64,000 nt of DNA from positions 1 to 64,000 of the forward strand of contig NZ_JACJOU010000025.1 in NCBI RefSeq assembly GCF_014695725.1, given 5' to 3'. The first letter of the stretch is position 1. Each line of letters opens with the position of its first letter. The position numbers and the translations under genes are program-made. Below, piece after piece: positions 45,036 through 56,429 of the stretch. The notes beneath the pieces are model-generated. The model did no database searches and was not told the origin of the DNA. It saw nothing but the letters and a program-made list of their open reading frames with translations. The stretch is from Microcoleus sp. FACHB-672. Its GTDB lineage: Bacteria; Cyanobacteriota; Cyanobacteriia; Cyanobacteriales; Oscillatoriaceae.

Positions 45036-47567
45036 TTAAGGCTGACCAATTAATATGAAAGCTGCCCAATCTCTAGGATTGGGGTGTTGTTGTATTGTCT
45101 TCAACATTGCATTTCGCAACGCCTTTGCTTTGTCCCCATTTTGCTGCAATTGCTGATAAAATTCCTGCATTAAAAATGCTGTAGGTGCATCCGGTACTGT
45201 CCACAAGGAGACGACGGCGCTAGGAATGCCGGCACTAATTAAAGCACGAGACAAACCAATAACTCCATCCCCCGTAATTCTGCCTCGTCCTGTATTGCAG
45301 GCGCTTAAAACGATTAGTTCGGCTTTCAATTTGAGTTTGAGAATTTCACTGGCTGTTAGCAAGCCATTATCTTGGCTATCAGGCGCTAAGGCGATGGCAC
45401 TTTCTAAGCCTTGTGCTTCATCGAGTAATCCATGTGTGGCGAAATGGATAATTTGGCTTTGCTGCATTTTTTCCACAACCAGTGCTTTGGTGGGGATAGA
45501 GCCGGTTAAAGCGGTTGTTTGTAATAATTGAGCAATTTCTAAAGCTTCCGTTTCAGCATTGGGAAGTGGCGCTAATGGTTGCGCCGGCTGTCCGGGGGTG
45601 GTTTGCACAACCGGCATTTTAGGATTCCCAACCACTAATGCTTGAGGTTGGGTTTGGGTTGCTCGTTGTTGTTTTTGTTGGTTGGTTAAGTCCAGGACTT
45701 GTATTGCCGGCGCTGTGAGAATCGTGTGTTTTTCAATTAAATAATTGCCCTCGCTATCTTGCAAAGCAGCAAAGGGCACTAAAAACAATTCGCCGTGAGG
45801 AATAAACACGACATGATCTTCTGGGTTTGCCGGCAATAAATCTGCAATCGGTGCAATTAGCAATTGATGTAGTTGTTGCAGCTGGAGATTGCTGCTGCTG
45901 CGCGAATCTACTTTTGATGTCACATCAGCAATAGGGCGAGCAATTGTCACGCCTTCTGCAAAAGAAGATTGGGTTAATTCAACTTCTTGAGTGGCTTCAT
46001 TAATTTTGACAACTTGCCAAGGTTCCCAATCGGGTGGATCATCTTTCAGCCTCACTAAATCACCTGAAGTTACAGCGAGACTTTCTGTTTCACCCTGGCT
46101 TCGCACACCTAGAGAAATACGGCTACTGGGTACAAGATTAGCCAGGTTAATATCTAAAGACTTGAGATCACTGCGACGAAAGGCAACTTTACCACTAGGT
46201 TTAACTACCCAAATAAATAGTTCAGCCCCCACACCCCTTAATTTACCGTGAACTAAGAAACTGTCATCAGGAATTATTGAGTATTCGACTAACGTTACAT
46301 TTTGCGACTGGGCGATTTGTTGAATTTGCTGAATATTTGGGGGAATCGTTTGAACCGCTACGTTTAAATTAGAGGAAAGCTGTTTTGATAATAAGGCGAT
46401 GAAAGCACGGCTTCGCCCATGTTCAGATATTTCTAAAGCTTCCTTTAAGCTGTTTTTAGCAATTAAAACTTGTTGTAGTAAATTATAGGTGAGAGCCTGT
46501 GTATCAAAAATTGAAATATGCTGAGCATCATTAAGCTCAGATCGTAAAGAATCTAAAATCTGAATGGCTATTCGCAGTTTTTTTTCTGCTTCTACAAAAT
46601 TCGCAGACTTATATAATGTATGAGCTAAGTTATTGAGAACTTTTGCTTGCTCTCGCGGAGCTTTCATTGAATCGGCAATTGCTAAACTTTGCTCATGATA
46701 TTCAATTGCTTTGTCATAGTCATTCAAATTTTCGTAAGTAAGCCCTAAGCTTCCCAATACTGCTGTCTGCATTGGAAGGTTGCCAATTAATTGGGCGATT
46801 TCCAAACTTTCTTGATAACAAATAAGTGCTTGTTTCATATCACCCATAATATGATAAGCTAAACCTAAGTTATTTAATGTATATCCTTCTCCTTCACGAT
46901 CACCAATCTGCTGAGCGATTTTTAAGCTTTGTTGATAATATTGAATTGCCAGCTTGTAATTGCCTAAACTTGTAAAAACGATTCCTAAACTTCCCAAGGC
47001 AACTCCCTCACCAAAAACATCTCCTATGCTTTGGGCTACTTGCAAGCTTTGTTGATAGTTTTCAATGGCTTGCTCAGATTCTCCAATAGATTCATAAGCA
47101 TTGCCCAAGTTTGCTAAAGCAATAATCTGTCTTTTTTGATCATTTAATTCTTGCTGAACTGCTAAAGCTTGTTCTAAATAATCAATTGCTTTAGTATAGT
47201 TTCCCAAAGCTCTGTAAGCAATTCCAAAGTTGGCAAAAACTGCTCCTTCACCTTTGCGGTTTTTGATTTTTTGATAAAGGATAAGAGCTTTTTGCCAAGA
47301 TTCAATTGCTGCTTCAAATCGACTAGATTGATAGCGTTCAATTCCTTGGTGCAGTAGTTTTTCTGCTTGCTCTAAATCTCCCTGAAACTTACCTTCATCT
47401 GTAAAGGTTTTATAAGTGTAAATAGATGGAATTGAGAAAGAGCTTTTTTGAGCGGGATAATAAGATAAAAAATACGTTCCTTGAAGAAAAACTGGATTAA
47501 GTATAAAATAAATTAGTTGATGAGAAATGAAAAAAAAGATTTTAACCCCTATCAATTGAAGATTCAT
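45036..47567 (-). CDS. TPR-repeat CHAT-domain protease-like protein
   Basis: The 843-aa protein has a hydrophobic N-terminal segment (about 5-35, possible anchor or signal), about eight tetratricopeptide repeats (about 65-390, for example GNYKLAIQYYQQSLKIAQQI), a linker, then a CHAT domain (about 560-843). CHAT is a caspase-like peptidase fold. The predicted catalytic dyad is present as His712 in HFATHG and Cys757 in LSACNTG. The C-terminus DWAAFILIG is canonical. TPR-CHAT proteins cleave partners recognised through the TPRs (for example HetF and the CRISPR-associated Craspase). It is the last gene of the minus-strand cluster. Confidence 0.93.
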   Translation of the reverse strand: MNLQLIGVKIFFFISHQLIYFILNPVFLQGTYFLSYYPAQKSSFSIPSIYTYKTFTDEGKFQGDLEQAEKLLHQGIERYQSSRFEAAIESWQKALILYQKIKNRKGEGAVFANFGIAYRALGNYTKAIDYLEQALAVQQELNDQKRQIIALANLGNAYESIGESEQAIENYQQSLQVAQSIGDVFGEGVALGSLGIVFTSLGNYKLAIQYYQQSLKIAQQIGDREGEGYTLNNLGLAYHIMGDMKQALICYQESLEIAQLIGNLPMQTAVLGSLGLTYENLNDYDKAIEYHEQSLAIADSMKAPREQAKVLNNLAHTLYKSANFVEAEKKLRIAIQILDSLRSELNDAQHISIFDTQALTYNLLQQVLIAKNSLKEALEISEHGRSRAFIALLSKQLSSNLNVAVQTIPPNIQQIQQIAQSQNVTLVEYSIIPDDSFLVHGKLRGVGAELFIWVVKPSGKVAFRRSDLKSLDINLANLVPSSRISLGVRSQGETESLAVTSGDLVRLKDDPPDWEPWQVVKINEATQEVELTQSSFAEGVTIARPIADVTSKVDSRSSSNLQLQQLHQLLIAPIADLLPANPEDHVVFIPHGELFLVPFAALQDSEGNYLIEKHTILTAPAIQVLDLTNQQKQQRATQTQPQALVVGNPKMPVVQTTPGQPAQPLAPLPNAETEALEIAQLLQTTALTGSIPTKALVVEKMQQSQIIHFATHGLLDEAQGLESAIALAPDSQDNGLLTASEILKLKLKAELIVLSACNTGRGRITGDGVIGLSRALISAGIPSAVVSLWTVPDAPTAFLMQEFYQQLQQNGDKAKALRNAMLKTIQQHPNPRDWAAFILIGQP

Positions 47568-47785
47568 GAGAAGGTTAGGCTAATTACAGTTAGATTGTAA
47601 ACTTAATTTTGAAGAAAAGGTAACTGCCGGCGCAATTGGGAGTATCCCATTTTTGTAAATTTGTAGTGCGGTCATCTTGCCGGTTTACAGTAATCTCTGG
47701 GAACAAGATGCTCCCACTTCCAATATTGCATCTGGGATGCACTCACCCAATCTTTTAATAACGTATTGTGTTAGAAAACTGAAAA

Positions 47786-50700
47786 TTACTTTGAAATCAC
47801 CTCCTTTTTTTCGCGCCTTACTGGGAGTTGAGAACTTTGCGATGTAATTTCACAAGTTTGATTGTCTGTTGATATTGTTCTCTCTGTGTCTCCATTCAAC
47901 TTTTCTTCAGAATCTTTAGGCCGACATCTCACCGTTGCTGCGTAACTGTCTGATGCAAGTAGGTAAGGATCGATAGACAAAATCCCTGAAGGCTGAGTTT
48001 TTTGCGCTGTGTTTTCAGTTAATTGTGGTTGAGTTTCGCCTGTTTGACTCTCGGTTAATGCCGGCTCGTTGGGTTCACCGGCACTGGCTACAGGCGATGG
48101 TGAAACAGTCGTGCCGGCACTGGAAGAAGTTTGGGAAGTCGTGGGTGAAATTTCACTCCCTGTGGTTACTGAAGTCTGTGAATTTATTGGTGAAACCGTA
48201 GTGCCGGCACTTGAAGAAGTTCGAGGAGTTGTGGGTGAAATTTCACTTCCTGTTGTTACTGAAGTTGGCGAATTTATTGGTGAAACAGTAGTGCCGGCAC
48301 TTGAGGAAGTTCGGGGAGCAGTCGTTGAAATTTCACTTCCTGTTGTTACTGAAGTTGGCGAATTTATTGGTGAAACTGTAGCGCCGGCACCGGAAGAAGT
48401 GCCGGGAGTCGTCGGTGAAACTTCACTTCCTGTGGTTACTGAAGTTGGTAACGGCGAAGGAGAAACTCCACCACTGAGACTTGGTGAAGTGGTAGGAGTT
48501 GGTATCAAAACTTCATTACCAGGAATTGAGGGCGTTTGTAGTGGAACTTCATTTCCTTTTGTTGGTGGTATCGATGATACGGGTGTTGGATTAGGTGTTG
48601 GTGTTGGTGTTGGATTAGGTGTTGGTGTTGGTGTTGGTGTTGGATTAGGTGTTGATGTTGGTGTTGGCGTTGGCGTTGGTGTTGATGTGGGAGTTTTTGT
48701 GGGAGTCGGTGCCGATGTTGGTGTGGGAGTCGGTGCCGATGTTGGTGTGGGAGTTTGTGTGGGTGACGGAGTGGGTGGATCTGTCGGTGACGGAGTGGGT
48801 GGATTTGTCGGTGACGGAGTGGGTGGATTTGTCGGTGACGGAGTGGGTGGATTTGTCGGTGACGGAGTGGGTGGATTTGTCGGTGACGGAGTGGGTGGAT
48901 CTGTCGGTGACGGAGTGGGTGGATCTGTCGGTGACGGAGTGGGTGGATCTGTCGGTGACGGAGTGGGTGGATCTGTCGGTGACGGAGTGGGTGGATCTGT
49001 CGGTGACGGAGTAAAAGTTATTTGAAGGCGAGTAGGCACCGAAGATCCATTTTCACGCGCTGAATCGCTAGTCGTGAGGGGAATATCGCGAAAAGAAGTT
49101 ATTCCACCACCATTATTGATATTAGAAGTAATTGCGCCGGCAGTAAAACTTGCATCTGACGGAATATTTGCAATACTAAGAGGGTTACTTGTTGTTACTA
49201 CACCTTTTCCATCTTCTTGAATGTTACTAGGCCCAATAATAAAAGAGGCTCCCCCATGTTCTATATAAACATTTCCCGCACCCTCAGTTCCTGTCGCTAG
49301 TATGCTGGTTGGTAAATTTCCGGTAACTTGTTGACCTTTAATTTTTACAAATTTTTTATCAAAAAATCCTTCATTGTCAAAATAATTGTCGTTTAAATAA
49401 TCGTCCGTTATAAACGAATCAATAGCTCTAAATAGACCAGAAGTTTTAATGGTGACATGACCACCAAGACTACCGGCGGTATTTATATATCCAACAGTTA
49501 TATTGCCATTATTAGACAATAGATTGACAGATCCCCCTGGGGTTCTTATCGTTCCAGTTGCTATATCATTTTCTGCGGACAAAATAATCGCTCCTCTGTT
49601 GGAGCTAGAGGCTTCGTGGCTAATGTAAATATCTCCAACTTGAATGCTTCCTGGTGATGAAGCTACGCCTGCGGTGGTAAAAGTTGTTGTTTCAGTTGTT
49701 GTTTCAACTGTTTTAGGGAGATTAGGGGTGTTCTGTAGTTCAGTGACACCGGCTCGCAAAATCAAAGCCGACCTACTAGCCAAAACTGGAATATCTGGAT
49801 CTGTTCCCTGTAAATTAGGATTAGGCCCAGTAATGGTAATATCTTCTCCGACAATGCTTCCTGCCGCTTCTACTTTTAGAGAGACACCTTCATAGTTGCC
49901 AAAAGTCACATCGCCGGCTGAACTAATAATGCCATCTGAGCTAACTGTATTAAACAGAAAATCGGCGGGTTCCCCTAATAAGTTAACTGTTGAAAAATTC
50001 CCTCCACTCTGGAAACGAGCGTTCGCGGTAATCGTCCCATCACTGACTAAGCTGAGATCCCCACTACTTTGAAATAGAGACAAGGGGTGAGATAATGCCT
50101 GTATGCTGATCGCATTATCTCCTCGAATCAGGAGATTCCCTCCTGCTGTTGCGGTAAAAGGATTCTCTATACTATCTTCTATTTCAACCGTATTTTCGCT
50201 AAGAATTTGTAAGTTATTGCTAGCCTTGATTTCGCCGCTATTGAGCTTCAAGTTGCCTTGGGCTTGAATATTTACCTCTTCTGCCTTCAATTTTATTCCA
50301 TTTTGAAAAGTGATATTATTGCCTGTTATATTTACATGATTTAACTTGTTTAAATTATCAAGTTCTTCTGGGCTATAGTCGCTGTAATCTTCAGAAAATT
50401 CGCTTGAGTCGGCGGCTATCATAATCACATCTCCAGTGCCGGCTGATACAGTCAAATGACCTGTAGGCCTGAAGGGGTTTCTACTAATACTGCCATTTAA
50501 AGTTATATTACCACTTCCAATATTTCCGGTGGTGATAGAAGTATCACCCACTAACTCTAGCGTCCCTTTTAAACTAATATTCCCTCCCGATGAAGTCTGA
50601 ATATTATCGACTGTAATTGTCCCTGATTCAAGACTAATATCTCCTCCAGTCCCTGTTCCAGAGATTGCTGCGTTTAACGTGCCAGTGATAATTTCACCAT

Positions 50701-52546
50701 AAGGACTTTTGGTTTCGAGAATAATATTTCCTCCCGAAGCTGGGAGGAAAATATTGCCAAAATAAATGCTAGAAGCAGTAGTATTTAAATTGCCAGTTCT
50801 AATATATCTTGTAGCTGTTAGATTGATGTCTCCAGCAGAACCCAAAGAAGAAGTATTAATATTGCCAACTTCAACATCTACTCCTGAAATTATTACACTT
50901 CCTCCACGAGTATTTATAGTGTCGCTCCCATGCATTGAAAACGAACCTCCTATTAATCCCATATTATCGGCATTGGCCGTAAATGTAACAGTCTCCCCAG
51001 CCCCAGTTTGCAAATTTAATTCATCGCCTGGTAAATCTTCAATGGTAATACTATCAGTCGCTTCTAGAATAATATCCCCAGTGAGGCTTTCTAAACGCTC
51101 TCTGGTAATCACAAAAGTATCATCCCAAAGCCCATCATCGGCCAAAATTTCTCCATCATCCAGTTCAGCATCGACTAAAATTCTTCCATCATCAGGTTCA
51201 GCATTGTTGTTGGGTTCTGCACTCTCAACTATGAGGATATTAGCTGGATCAAGCAACAAAGTACCCAAGTTGCCTTGGGGGGCGCTGAGGTCAACTGTGC
51301 CATCAAAACTCAGGCTTTCTTTACCTGAGATTTCAACAAATCCTCCATTACCGCTGCTATTACCGCCACGAGCGCTAATGCTTCCCAAAAATCTTGTTGC
51401 TTCATCCGCCCAAACAATGACTCGACCCCCATTCCCGTTTAGCAAGGCATCAGCCAAAATTGCTGAATCTTGACTAACATAAGTTTGGGAAGCATTGGGG
51501 ATCGTTCCTTGTCCTTTATACTCGCCGCCAATTAAAACGCTGCCACCACCATTAGAGCCTGAAGCATTAATATTTGCTCCCAATACTCCAACTTTATCTC
51601 CTAAAATTTGTACGGTTCCGCCTGTTTCACCGGCACTTAAATTTGCAGCATTAATTGTTCCCGAAGCAATGACTGTCCCTGTGTTAGGAGCCACCGAAAC
51701 ACCGGAACCTGTCAGTTGAACTGTGCCATCAGGATTAACTGTTAATCCTGTAGCATGACTGCCGGCATTTCCTGTTAGTAACGTTGGCAAGTCAGCAATC
51801 GGGAATGTCCAGTTTCCTTCGGAGGTTGTGGCGGGTTGAAATTCTAGATTTAACACCATGCCGGCTTGACTGAGGCGAACTCGGTGTTCACCGGGAACGG
51901 CGGTTAAAACAATCTCACCTCCCGGCGCAGAAAGTTGGCCGATATTGACGACGGTTCCCCCCATTAACGTTAAATTTTGTCCTTGATTAACGCTGAGAAC
52001 ACCTGAATTTATCACAGCACCCGGTTGCAGCGTTGAGAAGTCAAAAGCAGTGGGAGAACCGATGAGAAGCGGATAGTTATTCGGCCCAATTGCATTGAAC
52101 CCATTACCGCCAAATCCAATACTTGTAGCGGTTGTAGCGCTGAAGGATGCCGGCACATTTAAGCTAGCATTCGGGCCAAAAATGATACCAGCGGGATTCA
52201 TCAGAAATAAGTTAGAATTTCCCCCCGTTACTTGAATTAATCCGTTGATCAACGAGGCATCACCTCCGACAACTCTGCCTAAAATATTGAGAATTTCAGG
52301 ATTCGAGTTAAAGTTGGCGATTTGACCGGCATCCAGCCCAAATTTCTCAAAACTGTGAAATAAATTTGCTCCATCGCCAGAACGCTGTCCCCCATTGATT
52401 TCAAGGCGGTTGCCATTGGGGGTGACGACTGTGCCGGTGCCATCGTTTGCCGGTTTGATCGGTTGAGATGATGCCGGTAAAATGGGGTAAAATGCTATGA
52501 ATAAACCGAGAACGAACGGCTTAAGGGATGTTCTGGCTGAATTCAT
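47786..52546 (-). CDS. Two-partner-secretion filamentous haemagglutinin-like exoprotein
   Basis: Secreted protein of 1586 aa. Signal peptide about 1-28. The TPS domain at about 30-165 carries [40 protein letters not shown] and [14 protein letters not shown], which direct export through an outer-membrane TpsB. A long beta-helical region follows to about 1150. Next come low-complexity segments: an octapeptide TDPPTPSP repeat, PTPTP runs and about four copies of a 30-residue Ser/Thr-rich repeat ([12 protein letters not shown]). The C-terminal 80 residues contain [20 protein letters not shown]. The frame opens 8 codons earlier with TTG; the ATG at 52546 is preferred. No TpsB gene lies in the window. 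Confidence 0.9.
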   Translation of the reverse strand: MNSARTSLKPFVLGLFIAFYPILPASSQPIKPANDGTGTVVTPNGNRLEINGGQRSGDGANLFHSFEKFGLDAGQIANFNSNPEILNILGRVVGGDASLINGLIQVTGGNSNLFLMNPAGIIFGPNASLNVPASFSATTATSIGFGGNGFNAIGPNNYPLLIGSPTAFDFSTLQPGAVINSGVLSVNQGQNLTLMGGTVVNIGQLSAPGGEIVLTAVPGEHRVRLSQAGMVLNLEFQPATTSEGNWTFPIADLPTLLTGNAGSHATGLTVNPDGTVQLTGSGVSVAPNTGTVIASGTINAANLSAGETGGTVQILGDKVGVLGANINASGSNGGGSVLIGGEYKGQGTIPNASQTYVSQDSAILADALLNGNGGRVIVWADEATRFLGSISARGGNSSGNGGFVEISGKESLSFDGTVDLSAPQGNLGTLLLDPANILIVESAEPNNNAEPDDGRILVDAELDDGEILADDGLWDDTFVITRERLESLTGDIILEATDSITIEDLPGDELNLQTGAGETVTFTANADNMGLIGGSFSMHGSDTINTRGGSVIISGVDVEVGNINTSSLGSAGDINLTATRYIRTGNLNTTASSIYFGNIFLPASGGNIILETKSPYGEIITGTLNAAISGTGTGGDISLESGTITVDNIQTSSGGNISLKGTLELVGDTSITTGNIGSGNITLNGSISRNPFRPTGHLTVSAGTGDVIMIAADSSEFSEDYSDYSPEELDNLNKLNHVNITGNNITFQNGIKLKAEEVNIQAQGNLKLNSGEIKASNNLQILSENTVEIEDSIENPFTATAGGNLLIRGDNAISIQALSHPLSLFQSSGDLSLVSDGTITANARFQSGGNFSTVNLLGEPADFLFNTVSSDGIISSAGDVTFGNYEGVSLKVEAAGSIVGEDITITGPNPNLQGTDPDIPVLASRSALILRAGVTELQNTPNLPKTVETTTETTTFTTAGVASSPGSIQVGDIYISHEASSSNRGAIILSAENDIATGTIRTPGGSVNLLSNNGNITVGYINTAGSLGGHVTIKTSGLFRAIDSFITDDYLNDNYFDNEGFFDKKFVKIKGQQVTGNLPTSILATGTEGAGNVYIEHGGASFIIGPSNIQEDGKGVVTTSNPLSIANIPSDASFTAGAITSNINNGGGITSFRDIPLTTSDSARENGSSVPTRLQITFTPSPTDPPTPSPTDPPTPSPTDPPTPSPTDPPTPSPTDPPTPSPTNPPTPSPTNPPTPSPTNPPTPSPTNPPTPSPTDPPTPSPTQTPTPTSAPTPTPTSAPTPTKTPTSTPTPTPTPTSTPNPTPTPTPTPNPTPTPTPNPTPVSSIPPTKGNEVPLQTPSIPGNEVLIPTPTTSPSLSGGVSPSPLPTSVTTGSEVSPTTPGTSSGAGATVSPINSPTSVTTGSEISTTAPRTSSSAGTTVSPINSPTSVTTGSEISPTTPRTSSSAGTTVSPINSQTSVTTGSEISPTTSQTSSSAGTTVSPSPVASAGEPNEPALTESQTGETQPQLTENTAQKTQPSGILSIDPYLLASDSYAATVRCRPKDSEEKLNGDTERTISTDNQTCEITSQSSQLPVRREKKEVISK
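48110..48450 (+). repeat. About four 90-bp tandem repeats in the exoprotein gene
   Basis: Imperfect copies of a 90-bp unit encode variants of [20 protein letters not shown] followed by [10 protein letters not shown]. Copies differ at several codons, so this repeat is older than the neighbouring 24-bp array. Confidence 0.8.
48777..49016 (+). repeat. Ten-unit 24-bp tandem repeat in the exoprotein gene
   Basis: The unit GGATCTGTCGGTGACGGAGT plus GGGT is repeated ten times in frame, with GGATTT in four central units. On the coding strand it encodes TDPPTPSP or TNPPTPSP. The number of units is likely to vary between strains by slippage. Confidence 0.9.
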
Positions 52547-52757
52547 CAGAGTTCTCTCAAATAGCTTCAATCTTTTGCGAAGGCTAACAAACTGGCTGAG
52601 GCTAATCTTTCAGCAAATCTAACCAGCGGAATTTAGTGAAAAAAGAAGACCCTGCTTGCTAAGTATGGCGAATTATTTTAGCACACATTTTTTAGTAAAA
52701 ACATTAAGTATTCTTACAAAAAAGCTGCCAAAAGCTCAATTAGAAATGAAATTAGCT

Positions 52758-53480
52758 TCAATCCACTGTGCAACAAGAAACCACCGGCACTGAAACCATT
52801 TTCTCTAAACGTACTGTTGGGTGCTGCAATAAATTTGTCCAGGCTGTTGTAATTTCAGGATTGTTAGATGTTCGCTGTAGTGTGGCTAGCTCATGCACCA
52901 TCTCATACCAAAAACCGTTAGCACCATACAAATCTGCCCGTTCTAAGGGTGAAGTAGCATTTTCTAACTGAGTTTGAACCTCTGCCGGCAAATTCTCGCG
53001 CACAATAACTCCATTTATAGACATGAAATCCGCTTGATTTGCTGAATTACAGAAGAAAAAGAACCGCCAACGATATTTTTTATCAATTTCTAACGACGGT
53101 GCTGTTTCTGGGAGACGGTAGCTGATGATTCCTGGCCCCTTATTGGTTTCAAATGTGGTTTTATAAACTTGCTTCTTGCTAATTTCATCCTCTAATATCA
53201 GTTCAACTGACCCTGATGGATAGGGGCTATATAGCCAGAATGTCGGGTTTTCTGCGGCTGTTTTTCCGAAATTGGTCGCGGGAATTAAAGCAGCAAAAGA
53301 GCCGGTGGGTGCGGGACAAAGGGGACGACTGCCGGCATCTTCGCGCCTACCTGGTGCCCCATCACTGGGGGGTTTGAAAGTAGACGTTTCTGCTAAAGAA
53401 CGGACGTTCAAGCAGGTCAGCAGCCACAGGAATGTATAGGTTAGAGTTAATAACTGATGTTGCAGTTTTTTCAGCTTCAT
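52758..53480 (-). CDS. DUF928 protein, exported
   Basis: The 240-aa protein has an N-terminal signal peptide (about 10-30). The mature part begins with the typical DUF928 stretch GAPGRREDAGSRPLCP, followed by ALIPATNFGKTAAENPTFWL, YSPYPSGSVELILED and YRWRFFFFCN. It is probably periplasmic and beta-rich. The family has no assigned function, but I recall it often lying beside CHAT, CHASE2 and DUF1822 genes in cyanobacteria, as it does here. It follows the cyclase gene by 16 bp and is presumably co-transcribed. Confidence 0.88.
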   Translation of the reverse strand: MKLKKLQHQLLTLTYTFLWLLTCLNVRSLAETSTFKPPSDGAPGRREDAGSRPLCPAPTGSFAALIPATNFGKTAAENPTFWLYSPYPSGSVELILEDEISKKQVYKTTFETNKGPGIISYRLPETAPSLEIDKKYRWRFFFFCNSANQADFMSINGVIVRENLPAEVQTQLENATSPLERADLYGANGFWYEMVHELATLQRTSNNPEITTAWTNLLQHPTVRLEKMVSVPVVSCCTVD

Positions 53481-53496
53481 ATTTTTGCTTTGGTAT

Positions 53497-56412
53497 TTAC
53501 AATTTTTGGTGAGACATTGTCCTAGTCATTGCAATTCCTCCCGTAGCGATGATAGCTACAACGGATGGAACCACCGGCACCCAAAAACCTTGGATTAACA
53601 AACCTAAACAAACTCCCCATAATACCCCCACTGTTACTAATACAGCCATAACCCGATAACGAAGGTGCTGTATTTGACAAACAACTCCTCCAATCATTGC
53701 CCATCCCCAAATCCAGAAAGTTTCTGCCCACTGGTTCCAAACACTTAAAAGCGGTCGCTGATCCAAAACAGCACTGAGAATTTGGCTTATCATTTGCGCT
53801 TGAATAAGAACTCCTGCTGTCCTTTCATAGTATTCTTTGCCGGCACTATAGGGACTCGAAAAATTATCATCGGCAGTCGGCGCTGTGACTCCAACTAAAA
53901 TAATTTTATTTTTTAATAAATGAGGAGCAACTCGATTTTTTAATATTTCTGAAACTCCCACTGTTTTTGCTATATTTTTTCGATAATTAAGTAAAACTTG
54001 AAATCCTCCATCGTCTAATTTTTTATAAGCTCCTGTATTTCCTTCCAAATCTTGAAAAATCACTCTGCCAATTTTAACTTGTTCCCTTGAAACAGCTTTT
54101 GGCTGAATGCCTTCTGTGGCGAGATAATGCAGTGCAACTCTTGTGCTTAACGCATAGTTTGTAACACAAGAATCATGTTCATAAGGTTGCATAAACATTA
54201 AATGCCGGCGTAAAATTCCGTCTAAATCCACCAGAACATCGGTAAAACCCAAGCGAGATTCAGGAAGTTTAGGTGGCGGTTGAATACCTGGTTTATTGGG
54301 ATTGTTCGCTTCACCGGCACTACAGACCGCAATCAGCCGATTATTATATTGAAACTGGCGGCTTAACTGCGCGTGACCAGGTTCTAGAGGTCGATTGCGA
54401 AAGATATCCAAAGCAATTATTCGCGGTTGATACGCCTCTAATTTCTCAATAACCTGGGCGATTGTGGCATCAGGCAGCGGAAACCCATATTGGTTTATAT
54501 CATTTTCAGTTACTTCAACCACTAGCAAACGCGAATCTATTCCTTCATTAGGACGTAACCGCATTAATTGGTCAAACGCTTTAAGTTCAAAAGTTTGGAA
54601 TAAACCTAAGTCTCTCATTCCCATGACTAAAATTGTCAGAAAAATGCCAGCAAAAAAAACAGGTTTATACTGATTTATCGATAGAACTTTGGTTAACTTT
54701 CGCTTTTTATCATTGTCTTGACTTGGCTGCTTCTGTAAAATCTGGTAAACCCGAATCGGATTAGGAATATTTTTTAACTTCCGTTCTCCTAAGTCAGACA
54801 CTTCCAGAGACAAGCTATTTTTGACGACTTCATAAACCGTCTGAGATATTAAAATTCCACCGGGTTGTGCTTTTGATTGCAGCCGCGACGCAATATTAAC
54901 TCCATTTCCCATAACATCGCTATCATTGAAAAGAACATCTCCCAAATGAATGCCAATGCGATGCAATAGCTTTTCTGTCGGCGGTAAACTGGCAGTATTT
55001 AAAAAAGTCGTTTGAATTTCAATTGCACAGGCGGTTGCTTGAGTGGCGCTGGAAAAATACATTAACAAGCCATCACCTGTTGATTTGAGAACTTCTCCCT
55101 CAAAGCGATGACACAATTCAGTCATCAATTCGAGATCGCGGTTTAATAAAGTGATGGTTTCTTCTTCATTGGTTGCCATTCTCGTGCTAAAACGAACCGC
55201 ATCTGTAAAGACAATAGCTGCTAAGGTGCGCTGTCTTTTTACAGGGGAAGGTGAAGATAGATTAATTTTAGGAAAATTAGCTGATGGTAAGCTTGGTAAA
55301 TCACTTTCTGAGTTCCCTAATAACTGATTCCAAGTAGGAGGAATTTCAGCCGGCTGCTGACAAATCACCGGCAGCCAACTTGCACAAGGAAATTCACGCT
55401 CAAAATCATCATGCAAACGCTGTCGCGCTTCTCGCACTGCTAAATACAATGACTGTCCGCCGGCAAATGCCTTTAAGAAATGTTTTAAAAATTCTTGAGC
55501 AATTTGGTCAGGAATTAACTCCCGCATCACAATCATTTGCGGAATATGCAAGTCGCCGAGTTGTCTTGCCAGTCCCAACCCATCACAAGAGTTAAAAATG
55601 GCTAGTTTCAAGCCGCCTTTAATCGCTTTTTGCAACCCATACCAAAGTTCTGGAATTGTTAAACTATCTGTTGGATTAATATAAATTCGACCCGTATCTC
55701 CTTGGGTTTCGCTATGGCCTGCGAAAAAAATAATATCCCAGCACTCTCCCCAAAGTTGGTCGTTAATCTCCTGATGTTCGGGTTCTACCAAAAAAGTTAA
55801 ATTAACGTTGCGTAAACTCTTTAATAATTGCAGGTCTTTCTCAATATCTATTCCTTGTTTATGTCCAAGAATAGCTAAAATACTTACGCAAGATTTAGTT
55901 CTAATCTCACCTGTTAATTTCTGAGATGATTTTGATTCTAGAGGACTCAGTGCAACTTCTGCTTTAGGGTAACGTTCAAAAAAATCCCATTGATGCCAAG
56001 GTAATTTTTGAATATTGGAATCTTCACTGCAAATTAAAAACCGGATGGTTTCATTTCGGTTGAGTTCTTCTCGCAGCCGGCTATCAATTTCACGAAATCC
56101 TTCTTCTTTAAGCCAGGTTTTTAGGTGATTGCTCAGTTGTTTTGCAGAGTCAACACAGTCAGAAATCCGTTTATTAATCGAGCCTTTATGAATGATTTTC
56201 TTAGTTTTAATCCTTGTACAATTCCCTAAATTTCGGTAATTTTCTTGCCAGTGGAAGTGCAAGTTATTAGCCAGAGTAGGGTTAGGCGGTAGTCCTCCTT
56301 TGATTTTGATCGGAAATTGTAAGGTTTCGCCATCAGATCCTATTTCCAAGGTGACTCGGAATCCTTGACTTTCTAAGTTGCCATCTAGTTCTAAAACCAC
56401 TAACTTACTCAT
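53497..56412 (-). CDS. CHAT - class III adenylate cyclase - CHASE2 fusion protein
   Basis: Domain order in 971 aa: a CHAT caspase-like domain (about 105-350) with dyad His233 (FFAGHS) and Cys276 (FNSCDG); a class III nucleotidyl cyclase (about 393-560); a transmembrane helix (about 584-600); a CHASE2 extracytoplasmic sensor (about 605-870); then three transmembrane helices to the C-terminus. Cyclase residues look intact: metal-binding Asp404 and Asp447, Lys443 consistent with ATP rather than GTP, and catalytic Asn506 and Arg510 in NGVNIASR. In common CHASE2 cyclases the sensor and helices precede the cyclase, so this order is inverted. It may couple an external signal to both cAMP synthesis and proteolysis. 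Confidence 0.9.
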   Translation of the reverse strand: MSKLVVLELDGNLESQGFRVTLEIGSDGETLQFPIKIKGGLPPNPTLANNLHFHWQENYRNLGNCTRIKTKKIIHKGSINKRISDCVDSAKQLSNHLKTWLKEEGFREIDSRLREELNRNETIRFLICSEDSNIQKLPWHQWDFFERYPKAEVALSPLESKSSQKLTGEIRTKSCVSILAILGHKQGIDIEKDLQLLKSLRNVNLTFLVEPEHQEINDQLWGECWDIIFFAGHSETQGDTGRIYINPTDSLTIPELWYGLQKAIKGGLKLAIFNSCDGLGLARQLGDLHIPQMIVMRELIPDQIAQEFLKHFLKAFAGGQSLYLAVREARQRLHDDFEREFPCASWLPVICQQPAEIPPTWNQLLGNSESDLPSLPSANFPKINLSSPSPVKRQRTLAAIVFTDAVRFSTRMATNEEETITLLNRDLELMTELCHRFEGEVLKSTGDGLLMYFSSATQATACAIEIQTTFLNTASLPPTEKLLHRIGIHLGDVLFNDSDVMGNGVNIASRLQSKAQPGGILISQTVYEVVKNSLSLEVSDLGERKLKNIPNPIRVYQILQKQPSQDNDKKRKLTKVLSINQYKPVFFAGIFLTILVMGMRDLGLFQTFELKAFDQLMRLRPNEGIDSRLLVVEVTENDINQYGFPLPDATIAQVIEKLEAYQPRIIALDIFRNRPLEPGHAQLSRQFQYNNRLIAVCSAGEANNPNKPGIQPPPKLPESRLGFTDVLVDLDGILRRHLMFMQPYEHDSCVTNYALSTRVALHYLATEGIQPKAVSREQVKIGRVIFQDLEGNTGAYKKLDDGGFQVLLNYRKNIAKTVGVSEILKNRVAPHLLKNKIILVGVTAPTADDNFSSPYSAGKEYYERTAGVLIQAQMISQILSAVLDQRPLLSVWNQWAETFWIWGWAMIGGVVCQIQHLRYRVMAVLVTVGVLWGVCLGLLIQGFWVPVVPSVVAIIATGGIAMTRTMSHQKL

Positions 56413-56429
56413 AGATGATTCTCACTTCC

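Noticed and set aside
48069-49025. A 318-codon open frame on the plus strand rich in Gly and Val
   Set aside because: It is antisense to the Pro/Thr repeat region of the exoprotein gene; the repeat simply lacks stops in this frame. Residues are only repeat translations and there is no ribosome binding site.
50766-51473. 235-codon plus-strand frame within the exoprotein gene
   Set aside because: Antisense shadow of the beta-helical repeat region; serine/isoleucine-rich translation typical of such shadows.
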